DNA from: Pseudomonas eucalypticola
GTDB lineage: Bacteria > Pseudomonadota > Gammaproteobacteria > Pseudomonadales > Pseudomonadaceae
Length of the DNA stretch: 64,000 nt
Assembly (NCBI RefSeq): GCF_013374995.1
Contig: NZ_CP056030.1
Span: 2,202,501-2,266,500, forward strand
Direction: 5' to 3'
Shown here: positions 16,339 through 24,721 of the stretch, one piece after another
How the letters are laid out: the number at the start of each line of letters is the position of its first letter
How positions within the stretch are numbered: the stretch's first letter is position 1
Notes under the pieces: generated by a model
The model's database searches: none
Told to the model about the DNA's origin: nothing
The model's input: the letters and a program-made list of their open reading frames with translations, nothing else
Made by a program: the position numbers and the translations under genes

Positions 16339-16971
16339 ATGTACTCTTCAAATCTCGCAATCGCAACACGAAATAGTGGTGCTGTGAACGTCGCTGCTAG
16401 AACTGCGCTTGTAGTTTTCGGATTGTTCATGGGGACGGGTAGTAATGCCACTCCACTTAACTATGATAGATCTGCTGCTTACGCCAAGCCAAAAGCGGAT
16501 AGGTTAATTCAAACTGCTGAGAGTTCGTCTTTCAAATATGCAGGAGTGGATGTCCGGAGTCCTGTCCAACATCTGGAGAATGTAAAAAATATTCTGGCTT
16601 TGCCTGTTTCAGAAACTGCGGGCCTATTCGGTGTTACTAGGCAGTCTATTTATAAATGGCTTGCTGGTTCTTCCATGCCTGAACAGGAAAAACTCGAGAG
16701 GTTAAGTGAGCTGAGTAGGATTGCAGATCTCTTCAACGAGGCTTCAGTTAGTCGACCGGGTGATCTGTTGCGAATGAAGGCGTTCGAGGGTAAGTCTGTG
16801 CTAGACTTGTTTAAGGATGGTGCGGATTACTCTGCCTGTCTCTCGATGTTGATTGCCGAGTCAAAAGCTATGGATGTTGCATACGATTCATCTGGGATAT
16901 CCAAGCTGCAACAAAAACGGACGGATGATTGGAAAGCTACAATTTCAATCCCTTTCTCTGATGATGTCTAG
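16339..16971 (+). CDS. HTH-domain protein with N-terminal hydrophobic segment, cassette gene 2
   Basis: Hypothetical protein of 210 residues. Residues 18-37 (NVAARTALVVFGLFMGTGSN) form a hydrophobic stretch that could be a signal or membrane anchor. A Cro/XRE- or MerR-like helix-turn-helix follows at about 92-120 (SETAGLFGVTRQSIYKWLAG), then a predicted helical C-terminal part. A DNA-binding motif beside a possible membrane anchor is unusual. It lies between the TIGR04255 gene and the SHDCDI-motif gene, all on one strand with short gaps. Role unknown; regulator of the cassette is one possibility. Confidence 0.7.
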   Translation: MYSSNLAIATRNSGAVNVAARTALVVFGLFMGTGSNATPLNYDRSAAYAKPKADRLIQTAESSSFKYAGVDVRSPVQHLENVKNILALPVSETAGLFGVTRQSIYKWLAGSSMPEQEKLERLSELSRIADLFNEASVSRPGDLLRMKAFEGKSVLDLFKDGADYSACLSMLIAESKAMDVAYDSSGISKLQQKRTDDWKATISIPFSDDV

Positions 16972-16982
16972 GAAGATGAAGA

Positions 16983-17813
16983 TTGATCGGTCGGAATACA
17001 GCTTGGAGACAGGGAAGTCTAATCAAGCAAGGTGAGTTGGGTGCTGTTGGTATTGCCGGAGAGGGCGATACCTACGCAATAGTTATTTCACACGACTGTG
17101 ATATTCCTCATGAAAAAGAGGAGGTGGTTGAAGTAATTGTATGTCGGGCTGTTTCGCCTGACAAAACGATGCTCGGCAGCCGAAATCCTAGAAAGCTTCA
17201 TCTGAAATTGGAGCGTGAAGGTACTGAAATTTTCTTAGAGCTAAGCTTTAAGTCAAGAGTGCTAGTAGGGAAATCCGATTTTTCCACGAAGCTTTCTGGT
17301 CCTGACCACGATTTTTTCTTATCGGAGCCTGAAAAGAGAGTCTTGAAGCAGTGGCTGAGCGCGCGGTTTGGGCGCCCTGCGTATCCGAATGCTTTTGAGC
17401 GCCACTTGCAACAGAAAGTAGGGAAGAAAGATACAGTTGAGCGTTGCATAGCTCGTTTTACCGAGCCTGTTTCAGAGCATGTTGTTGCAATGTTTATTGG
17501 GTTGGATGGCGATAAAAATGTAGAGCTTGAGGATGAGCCTTACTGTCTTAGTATTTTTATCGTCTATAGCACTGAGTATGATGCTGTCACTGCTAGGAAA
17601 GAATGTGAAGCTCTCGCTGAGACATTGAGGTGTTTTCTGGTCGAGCAATACGGGTCTCCCGATGTTGCTGAAAAAATATGTTTAGAAAATTGTGCGGCTA
17701 TTGCGGACAATAAAATAACCTTGGCTGACCTGATGAAGGTTGATCAGTGGAGGCTTGAATGGCTAAGCCTCACGGACGGCGATGAGGATTATGTTGCAAT
17801 TGGTCATGTTTAG
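16983..17813 (+). CDS. Hypothetical protein with SHDCDI motif, cassette gene 3 (TTG start)
   Basis: Protein of 276 residues with no recognised catalytic fold. It opens with WRQGSLIKQGELG and then VISHDCDIPHEKEEVVEVIVC, a segment I associate with uncharacterised proteins found in variable genomic regions. Acidic C-terminus. A stop codon at 16977-16979 in the same frame leaves the TTG at 16983 as the only early start; AGGAAG sits seven bases before it. It follows gene 2 by 11 bases. AT-rich codon use matches the other two cassette genes. Function not known; the sporadic, compact three-gene arrangement next to an att scar would suit a defence or stress module (inference). Confidence 0.7.
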   Translation: MIGRNTAWRQGSLIKQGELGAVGIAGEGDTYAIVISHDCDIPHEKEEVVEVIVCRAVSPDKTMLGSRNPRKLHLKLEREGTEIFLELSFKSRVLVGKSDFSTKLSGPDHDFFLSEPEKRVLKQWLSARFGRPAYPNAFERHLQQKVGKKDTVERCIARFTEPVSEHVVAMFIGLDGDKNVELEDEPYCLSIFIVYSTEYDAVTARKECEALAETLRCFLVEQYGSPDVAEKICLENCAAIADNKITLADLMKVDQWRLEWLSLTDGDEDYVAIGHV

Positions 17814-17875
17814 TTTTTTCCATAAGTTTATTAGCGCCCTGATGTATTCTGTTAGTGGTTTTGTCTTCGCTATTT

Positions 17876-19630
17876 TTAATGCTCTCTTTGAATTAGGCTT
17901 AGGAAAGGGTTGTCGGATGGTAAAGGCCGGGCAATCATCTTAGGGTCTGAGAGTAAGTAGCCGTTCAACTTTGCTTTTCTGCGTGGGCCTTGCACCTGGC
18001 AGCTCCAGATGTTGAGACCCATAGCATCACGTTGGTGGTAGTTCAACCTTTCAAAAGCCTTTTGCACATTCACCCATGCTTCGTAGTTGTTGGTGGGATC
18101 TTTCATGAGTTGATGCTCTTGAGCATAGCGCTGAAATATTCCGGGAGTGACCAGGAAGTATGTGGCGTTTACGGTGTGCACTTTAGCGGCGCTGTCATTA
18201 ATTATCAGCGCGTGACTCTTCAGTCCGGCACGTAACCACTCTAGAAATTTGTGGCCAAGCTCCTTGTTTTGCTCTGCTGCAGCCGACGTATCAGGTAAAG
18301 AGTCGCACTGTTGGGAGTCGGGCGTCTCGAACAGCTCAAGCAAAGGTCCTAGGTGATCGCTGTCATGCGCGTCGGGTATGTAGAAACTTGACACTTCCAG
18401 CCGGGGCCTGTCTGGCGAGGGTGGGTTAGCCGATGTGGGAGAAGGGCGCTTGGTGTCAGTTGATGGTGGCGGCTGAACATCGTCGAATTCGGCATGGTTG
18501 ACTGGGTTGACCGTGCCAGCAAAGCGTGGAGGCGTGATCTCTCCTGCCCAAATCAAGGAGGACCGGAGTCGTAAGAAGGTAAACTGTTGCTGCCAATTTG
18601 CGTCGCTGACCGTAGCTGTCCAGATGGCCTTGCCATCGGGCGTGGCCTCGACCAACCCGTGAGACTGCAGCTCATCGAACAGGGCGATGTTGGAGGAGGG
18701 GATGCCGTCCACGGACTGGGTCAGCAGGTAGGTGCGCAGTTTGTCGGTGGCGGTCTTACTAACCAGCCACAGGTGCTCAGCGGTGAGCCAGCCGGCGGCG
18801 CCAGGCTGATTGAGCTTGAACTCGTTCTTCACCAGGTGACGCAGGCCGGTGAGCAGGTGGTGCTGCAGCGAGTGCCTGGGCGCTTGCAAGGCTTTGCTGG
18901 GGTTGGCGCCGATGTTCTGCGCCGTCGAGACACGGTCGGCCTGCAGGACCAGCTCGCCGAGGATGCCGGCGTGCTCGTAGTGGTTGGCCAGCAGGTACAG
19001 CAGCTTGCCCCACAAAGCGGGGTAGCCGCTGAGCCAATCAAGGATGGCGCGGTCCAGCACCTGGGTGTATAGCAGGCCGGCAGAGGCGCCGTGCAACTGG
19101 TAATCGCGGCCTTTCAGGTAGCGAAAGCGATAGGGTTGATTCAGGGGGCCGTGCCAAGGGTGCCAAGGTTGACCGTGCTGGTATTCCACCTGCAGGTCGA
19201 CGGCGATCTTGCCGATGTCGTGGAGCAGGGCGCCGTAGGCAACTCCGGCGCTCCAGGCATCGGCCTGGGCCGCCTGGTCCTCCGGAGCAGCACCGCTGGG
19301 CAGCAGATGGGACTGGCGCAGCTTGAGACTGCAGGCCACCAGTTCCAGGCCATGGTCGAGCATGCCGCCGGGGTAGGCATGGTGGTGGCTTTCACTGGCC
19401 GGCAACTGCTGGACATAGCCGGCGTAGCGGCGGATCGGGTTTAGGTAAAGCTGCTCGAATTGCGGCTGGGACATCGCCGTGTATTGCCAGATGCGCTCGA
19501 GCAGCTTCTGGCGGTGCTCCGCGGCGAGCAGCGCTTTTGCCGTCATCGGCGCGTAATAGCCCTCGAGAATAGGGGCAGGTGAGGGCGTGGGGACTTTGGC
19601 CTTTTCATGCGTGAACCAACTCGGCATCAT
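17876..19630 (-). CDS. MobH-family relaxase (TraI_2, HD domain)
   Basis: Relaxase of ICEs of the PFGI-1/ICEclc type, 584 residues, expected to nick the transfer origin and lead DNA into the recipient. The N-terminal half shows the family block MTAKALLAAEHRQKLLERIW, the metal-binding HHHAYPGGMLDHGLE (about residue 82) and HDIGKIAVDLQVEYQHG (about 138), a degenerate HD domain. A Pro/Ser-rich linker (about 385-420) leads to a C-terminal DNA-binding-like domain ending in FLSLIQREH. The ATG at 19630 has GAGG five bases upstream; a GTG two codons earlier is less likely. Its strand matches the T4SS operon at 37-61 kb, from which it is separated by the hexarate module. Confidence 0.88.
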   Translation of the reverse strand: MMPSWFTHEKAKVPTPSPAPILEGYYAPMTAKALLAAEHRQKLLERIWQYTAMSQPQFEQLYLNPIRRYAGYVQQLPASESHHHAYPGGMLDHGLELVACSLKLRQSHLLPSGAAPEDQAAQADAWSAGVAYGALLHDIGKIAVDLQVEYQHGQPWHPWHGPLNQPYRFRYLKGRDYQLHGASAGLLYTQVLDRAILDWLSGYPALWGKLLYLLANHYEHAGILGELVLQADRVSTAQNIGANPSKALQAPRHSLQHHLLTGLRHLVKNEFKLNQPGAAGWLTAEHLWLVSKTATDKLRTYLLTQSVDGIPSSNIALFDELQSHGLVEATPDGKAIWTATVSDANWQQQFTFLRLRSSLIWAGEITPPRFAGTVNPVNHAEFDDVQPPPSTDTKRPSPTSANPPSPDRPRLEVSSFYIPDAHDSDHLGPLLELFETPDSQQCDSLPDTSAAAEQNKELGHKFLEWLRAGLKSHALIINDSAAKVHTVNATYFLVTPGIFQRYAQEHQLMKDPTNNYEAWVNVQKAFERLNYHQRDAMGLNIWSCQVQGPRRKAKLNGYLLSDPKMIARPLPSDNPFLSLIQREH

Positions 19631-19769
19631 CGCCACCTCGGTTGAGTGCCTATGAGATCCTTTTGCCTTTGCGGATAAGCCTCTTACCCTTGCAGGCCCT
19701 TCCTTTGCCGCCCCTTACCCTTTACCCCATTTGCCTTTTGCCAGGGTGCGCGAATACGACGCTTCAGGC

Positions 19770-20205
19770 ATCGAATATGAGCCTAGGTTGCTGAGACGAT
19801 GGTGTTGGTGTGCCGATGGCTGGTTGGCATCGCTGAGCATGTGGACTCTTGTTATCAGGCCGCCGCGACTGTGACCTAGAGCGTGATCAGCAGGCTCCTC
19901 AGGCCCCATTTTTTCCGAGCGTCAGATGAGACTCGAGTTGCGCGAACTGCGATTGAGACGATCATCCAGGTTTGCAGATCGATCAAACTCTGCTCATTCA
20001 ATATCAGGTGCAGACGTTTGAGCATCTGATTGTATGTGCCCTGATTTCGCCACCCCCGAAGCCTTTGATACACCGTTGACCACAGGCCGGAGCGCTCCGG
20101 TATATCTCGACACGCCGCACCCAAACAGAGCGCCCAGAGCACGCCGTCGAGCATCAGTCGGTCGCTAAAGCGCGGGCGCCCTCGGCCATGGGTGGCCACG
20201 CACGA
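19770..20205 (-). pseudogene. Degraded IS5-family transposase
   Basis: The leftward frame starting near 20199 encodes GRGRPRFSDRLMLDGVLWAL, typical of the N-terminal domain of IS5-type transposases, down to SSDARKKWG. There the frame shifts, and a second frame continues with GPEEPADHALGHSRGGLITR and VHMLSDAN, the start of the DDE domain, before the similarity stops. One frameshift and loss of most of the catalytic domain make it inactive. It marks a recombination-prone junction between the relaxase and the hexarate module. Confidence 0.75.
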
Positions 20206-20210
20206 TTTCG

Positions 20211-20310
20211 GATGAGCAGGTTCAGCAATTAGTAATTCAGGTGCTGCAAGGTAATCCGAAGCCGTTTCGGTGGCATAAGAAGACAGAAGATATTTTCTGC
20301 CTCAGTCGCT
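20211..20310 (+). pseudogene. Possible C-terminal transposase remnant (IS630-like)
   Basis: The forward frame reads EQVQQLVIQVLQGNPKPFRW then HKKTEDIF, resembling the C-terminal KPFxWxKxxxxI tail of IS630-type transposases. There is no upstream coding part or visible ends. Recognition by motif only. Confidence 0.35.
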
Positions 20311-20552
20311 CGTGCAGCACGAGCGCTGGACAAGTGATTTTTCAGTGGTACTTTTGAAACACCACGCTAGTTGCTACACATCTGTGGTGCGCAAGCTCTA
20401 TCAATCCTGCACCCGCATCAGGAGTGTCGCCAGCTGGTATTTCGTGCCGATACCCGCCAGCGGGATGATAGTTGATGGCCCTACCGTTGTCAGGGGCCCG
20501 AGGGCAGTAGTCTGGTCCTCGGCAACCTGGTCATTAGCCGAAGCAGGCCCGG

Positions 20553-21806
20553 TCAGAACAGCGGCAACGTGTAGCTGATGATCAGCCGGTTCTCGTCGAT
20601 GTCGCGCAGGTAATTGGAGCGCAACGCCGCGTTGCGCCATAGCACGCCGACATTCTTGAAGCTGCCGGACTGGATCACGTAGCCAAGATCAGTGTCGCGT
20701 TCCCACTCCCGGCCTTCGCCCGCTACCGTCGCGGGATTGGCGTGGTTGGCGCTGGTGTAGCGGGTGGCAAAGGTCAGGCCCGGTATGCCCAGCGCGGCGA
20801 AATCGTAGCTGTAGCGCAGTTGCCAGGAGCGCTCGTCGCGCTCCATGAAATCGTTGGCCATCATGTAGTTGGTCAGGTAGGCATCGGTGCCCACCACGTA
20901 AGGCATGGCGGTGCTGCCGCTCAGCCCCTGATAGCCGATGCCCGCCAGGTGTCCACCGATGCCGTAGGTGAACAGGGCGTTGAGGGTGCGGTTGTCGATC
21001 GTGCCGGCGTGGGCGGCGCCGCTGTCGTGGCTGATGTAATAGCGCACGTCGCTCTTGAGCGTGCCCGGGCCCATGGGGTAGGCGTGGTTCAGGCCCAGGT
21101 AATGCTGGGTATAGATGTCTTCCAGCTCGCCCCGCTGGTAGGTCAGCACCAGGTTCTTGCCCAAGGCGTAGTCCAGCCCCGCCAGTTTGAAGTCGTCAGC
21201 GTCCGGCGCGCCGCTGAAGCGCTTGTTCTTGTTCACCAGGGTCAGGGGCTGGTTGTGCGAGTAGTCACGCAGGGTGGTGCGGTTGATGTCGGCGAAGGTG
21301 AAGGTGAAGCCGTCCAGTTCCTTGGACGTCAGCACGCCGCCCTGGAAAGTCTGTGGCAGGATGCGGCCGATGCTGGACGCGATGGTGGGGTACTTGAGCA
21401 GCATCTCGCCCACCTTCAGCTCGGTCTTTGAGACCTTGGCTTTCACCGCCACGCCGAATTTGCTGTATTGGTCGGGCGCACGCCCGTCATGGCCCACCGG
21501 TAGCAGGCCGGTGCCGCTGCGGTCCGGACCGGAGTCCAGCTTCAGGCCCAGCATGCCGATGGCGTCCAGGCCGAAGCCGACCACGCCTTGGGTGTAGCCG
21601 GACTTGAAGTCCAGCACAAAACCCTGAGCCCATTCCTCGCGCTTGGAAATGCCGCTGTCTTCGCGAAAGTCGCGGTTTAGGTAGAAGTTGCTGGTTTGCA
21701 GGGTGGCGTGGCTGTCCTCGATGAAGCCTTGGGCCAGGGCGGCGCTGCTCAATAGGCCCAGGGGGGACAGGGTGGTGCAGACGACGATTTGCTTGCTGTA
21801 GCGCAT
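20553..21806 (-). CDS. OprD-family outer-membrane porin (hexarate module)
   Basis: Substrate-specific outer-membrane channel of 417 residues. It has a signal peptide (MRYSKQIVVCTTLSPLGLL to LAQG) and OprD marks: FIEDSHATLQTSNFYLNRDF, EWAQGFVLDFKSGYTQGVVG, LDSGPDRSGTGLLP, FGVAVKAKVSKTELKVGE and a terminal Phe in SYTLPLF. The start is the ATG at 21806 rather than one 16 codons upstream. It is the last gene of the leftward hexarate operon, about 105 bases after the garD-type gene, so uptake of hexarates or related acids is the likely job (inference from context). Confidence 0.9.
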   Translation of the reverse strand: MRYSKQIVVCTTLSPLGLLSSAALAQGFIEDSHATLQTSNFYLNRDFREDSGISKREEWAQGFVLDFKSGYTQGVVGFGLDAIGMLGLKLDSGPDRSGTGLLPVGHDGRAPDQYSKFGVAVKAKVSKTELKVGEMLLKYPTIASSIGRILPQTFQGGVLTSKELDGFTFTFADINRTTLRDYSHNQPLTLVNKNKRFSGAPDADDFKLAGLDYALGKNLVLTYQRGELEDIYTQHYLGLNHAYPMGPGTLKSDVRYYISHDSGAAHAGTIDNRTLNALFTYGIGGHLAGIGYQGLSGSTAMPYVVGTDAYLTNYMMANDFMERDERSWQLRYSYDFAALGIPGLTFATRYTSANHANPATVAGEGREWERDTDLGYVIQSGSFKNVGVLWRNAALRSNYLRDIDENRLIISYTLPLF

Positions 21807-21911
21807 GGTGGCTCCTGCTTGCACGGGCAAAGGCTGCCCGTGGCGCCTGTGCAAGGCGCATTTATTGTTGTTGTGGTCAGGGGCCGGCGCCCGTTGGGGC
21901 GCCGGTAAGGC

Positions 21912-23444
21912 TCAGGCCAGCACGCCGATCTGCCAGGGGCAGAACTCGTCCTCGCCCAGGCCGTTGAGCTCGCTCTTGGTCGGCTCGCCGGAGGCGTGGG
22001 CCAGCAGGCGGTCGAAGATCTCCTGGCCCATTTGGCGGATGGTCTTGTCGCCGTCGATGATCTGGCCGCAGTTGATGTCCATGTCGTCGCTCATGCGGGT
22101 GAACATCGGCGTGTTGCTGGCCAGCTTGAAGGTGGGGGCGGGCAGCGAACCGAAGCACGAGCCACGGCCGGTGGTGAAGGCAATCAGGTTGGCGCCGCCG
22201 GCGATCTGGCCGGTGGCCGAGACCGGGTCATAGCCAGGGGTGTCCATGAACACCAGGCCGCGAGTGGTGACCGGGTAGGCGTACTCGTAGACGTCCATCA
22301 GCGGTGCGTTGCCGCCTTTCTTCGCGCCGCCCAGGGATTTTTCCAACACGTTGGCCAGGCCGCCGGCGTTGTTGCCGGGGCTGACGCGGCCGTTGATCTG
22401 GGTGTCGCGACCCTTGTTGTATTCCAGCCACCAGTCGATGCGCTCGATCAGCTTGCGGCCCACTTGCGGGGTCACGGCACGGGCGGTGAGGGTGTGCTCG
22501 ACGCCGAAGATTTCCGAGGTTTCCGAGAGGATCGCGGTGCCGCCGTGGCGCACCAGAATGTCTACCGCCGCGCCCAGCGCCGGGTTGGCCGACAGGCCGG
22601 AGAAACCGTCGGAGCCGCCGCACTGCATACCGATGATCAAGTGTTCGGCCGATACCGGCTGACGCTGCACGGCGTTGGCCTGGGGCAGCATCGCCTCGAT
22701 GAGTTTGATGCCCTGGTCCACCGCGCTTTTTACGCCGCCCACGTCCTGGATCACCAACGCCTTGAGCATGTCATTGAGCAGCAGCCCTTCCTGCTCGATG
22801 AAACCATGGATGTTGTTGCGCTCGCAGCCCAGGGCAATCAGCAGGCCGCCAGCGGTGTTGGCGTGCTTGACGTGGCCGCCGATGGTGCGGCGCAGCAGGT
22901 TCATGGGCTCGCCGGTCATCTCCATGCCGCAGCCGATCTCGTGTACGAAGGGCACAACGCCGTCGATATTGGGGTAGGCAGCCAGGCGTTCTTCATCGAA
23001 GTGGTTGGCGATCTTGCGGGCCACGGTGGCACCGCAGTTGCCCACCACGAACACCCCCAGGTAGTTGCGGGTGGCCACGCGACCGTCAGCGCGCACGATG
23101 CCCTGGAAGGTCGCGCGTTCGTTGGCGGGCAGCAGTTGGGTGGGTACGTAGTCCAGGCCATAACGATAATCGCGCGCTGTGTCGCCAAACTCGATGTTGT
23201 GGCTGTGCATCCAGGTGCCGGCCGGCAGGTCTTCGCTGGCATAGCCGATCACCGTGTTGTATTTGAGCACCGGCTGGCCTTTCTCGATCATCCGTGCAGC
23301 GATCTTGTGGCCCAGTGGTACGTTTTGCAGGGTCGTCAATTGTTCGCTGGCAACCTGGGTGCCGGCGCTGATTTCCACCCGCGCCACCACCACGTTGTCG
23401 GCGGAGTCGAGGCGGATGACGGGACTGATTTCACGGTTTTGCAT
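21912..23444 (-). CDS. garD: Galactarate dehydratase, UxaA/GarD family
   Basis: Iron-dependent dehydratase of 510 residues. An N-terminal SAF domain (about 1-95, VARVEISAGTQVASEQLTTL) precedes the UxaA catalytic region, with VGNCGATVARKIA near 132, HEIGCGM near 168, LGCERNNIHG near 206 and CGGSDGFSGLSANPALGAAV near 274. The family removes water from galactarate or altronate; full length and context favour galactarate, giving 5-dehydro-4-deoxyglucarate. It lies in one operon with a second, unrelated hexarate dehydratase (23520-24707). The substrate assignment is by family plus context. Confidence 0.88.
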   Translation of the reverse strand: MQNREISPVIRLDSADNVVVARVEISAGTQVASEQLTTLQNVPLGHKIAARMIEKGQPVLKYNTVIGYASEDLPAGTWMHSHNIEFGDTARDYRYGLDYVPTQLLPANERATFQGIVRADGRVATRNYLGVFVVGNCGATVARKIANHFDEERLAAYPNIDGVVPFVHEIGCGMEMTGEPMNLLRRTIGGHVKHANTAGGLLIALGCERNNIHGFIEQEGLLLNDMLKALVIQDVGGVKSAVDQGIKLIEAMLPQANAVQRQPVSAEHLIIGMQCGGSDGFSGLSANPALGAAVDILVRHGGTAILSETSEIFGVEHTLTARAVTPQVGRKLIERIDWWLEYNKGRDTQINGRVSPGNNAGGLANVLEKSLGGAKKGGNAPLMDVYEYAYPVTTRGLVFMDTPGYDPVSATGQIAGGANLIAFTTGRGSCFGSLPAPTFKLASNTPMFTRMSDDMDINCGQIIDGDKTIRQMGQEIFDRLLAHASGEPTKSELNGLGEDEFCPWQIGVLA

Positions 23445-23519
23445 GGTGTGACCTTGTCAGGAACTGACTGTTGTTATGGACGCAGGATGCCGGGCCTGGC
23501 CCGGCATTCTGGGGAGCGC

Positions 23520-24707
23520 TCAAGGGCGTTTGCCGAATTCCTCGGTGGCGACGGTCCAGGCCAGCGCCTGGTCGCTCAGGCTGAAGCCCAGGCCCGGACG
23601 GTTGGGCACCTGCATGCGGCCGTTTTTCAGCACCAGGCGCTCGTTGAACATCGGCTCCAGCCACTCGAAGTGCTCCAGCCACGGCTCCTGCGCGAAGGCC
23701 GCGGCCAGGTGCAAGTGGATTTCCATGGCAAAATGCGGGGCCAGGTTGGCGCCCTGGAAGCTGGCCAGCTGCATGATCTGCAGGAACGGCGTGATACCAC
23801 CCACGCGCGGGGCGTCCGGCTGGATGAAGTCGCAGGCCTTGCCGTTCAGCAGCTGCGCGTGCTCGCCGAAGCTGGTCAGCATCTCCCCGGTGGCGATGGC
23901 GGTGTCCAGGGAGGCGGCCAGGGCGGCGTGGCCTTCGATGTCGTAGGCGTCCAACGGCTCCTCGATCCAGGTCAGGTCAAACTGTTCCAGGCGGCGGCCA
24001 AAGCGCTGGGCGGTGATGCGGTCCCATTGCTGGTTGGCGTCGACCATCAGCGGGAAGCCTTCGCCCAGGCGTTCGCGCACCGCTTTCACGCGCTTGAAGT
24101 CGATGCTGGTGTCGGGCTGGCCGACCTTGATCTTGATGCCGCCAATGCCGTTCTCACGAGAGATATCGACGTTTTCCAGCACGTGCTCAAGCGGGGTGGA
24201 CAGGTAGCCACCGGAAGTGTTGTAGCACTGCACCGAGTCGCGGTGGGCGCCCAGCAGCTTGGCCAGCGGCAGCTTGGCGCGTTTGGCCTTGAGGTCCCAC
24301 AGGGCGATGTCGAACGGCGCGATGGCCTGGGTGGTCAGGCCGCTGCGGCCCATGGATGCACCGGCCCACAGCAGCTTGTTGAAGATCTTGGCGATGTCGT
24401 TGGGGTCTTCGCCCAGCAGTACCGGGGCGATCTCTTTGGCGTGGGCGTACATGCCCGGGCCGCCGGCACGCTTGGAGTAGCCGAAGCCGATGCCTTCGTG
24501 GCCTTCGCGGGTGCGGATCTCGGCGAAGATGAAGGCGATCTCGGTCAGCGGCTTCTGGCGGCCGGTAAGGACCTTGGCGTCGCTGATGGGCGCGGCCAGC
24601 GGCAGGATAGTCAAGGACACCTTGACCCACTCGATGACATCGGTGGTGGCTTCGCCAGGTTGCAGGGCGGCGATCTTGGGGTCGATGTAAACGTTGCTTT
24701 CGATCAT
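23520..24707 (-). CDS. L-talarate/galactarate dehydratase, enolase superfamily
   Basis: Mandelate-racemase-subgroup enzyme of 395 residues. The TalrD/GalrD type dehydrates L-talarate or galactarate to 5-dehydro-4-deoxyglucarate. Features: the capping-domain segment FGYSKRAGGPGMYAHAKEI, the catalytic KIKVG pair near residue 195, metal ligand region LMVDANQQWD near 222, WIEEPLDAYD near 247 and ATGEMLTSFGEH near 270, with the general-base His in APHFAMEIHLH near 327. I start at the ATG at 24707 (MIESNVYIDPK); the frame extends far upstream as an antisense-like artefact over the transporter. It lies 14 bases after the MFS gene. Confidence 0.88.
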   Translation of the reverse strand: MIESNVYIDPKIAALQPGEATTDVIEWVKVSLTILPLAAPISDAKVLTGRQKPLTEIAFIFAEIRTREGHEGIGFGYSKRAGGPGMYAHAKEIAPVLLGEDPNDIAKIFNKLLWAGASMGRSGLTTQAIAPFDIALWDLKAKRAKLPLAKLLGAHRDSVQCYNTSGGYLSTPLEHVLENVDISRENGIGGIKIKVGQPDTSIDFKRVKAVRERLGEGFPLMVDANQQWDRITAQRFGRRLEQFDLTWIEEPLDAYDIEGHAALAASLDTAIATGEMLTSFGEHAQLLNGKACDFIQPDAPRVGGITPFLQIMQLASFQGANLAPHFAMEIHLHLAAAFAQEPWLEHFEWLEPMFNERLVLKNGRMQVPNRPGLGFSLSDQALAWTVATEEFGKRP

Positions 24708-24721
24708 GAGGTTCTCCGGTA

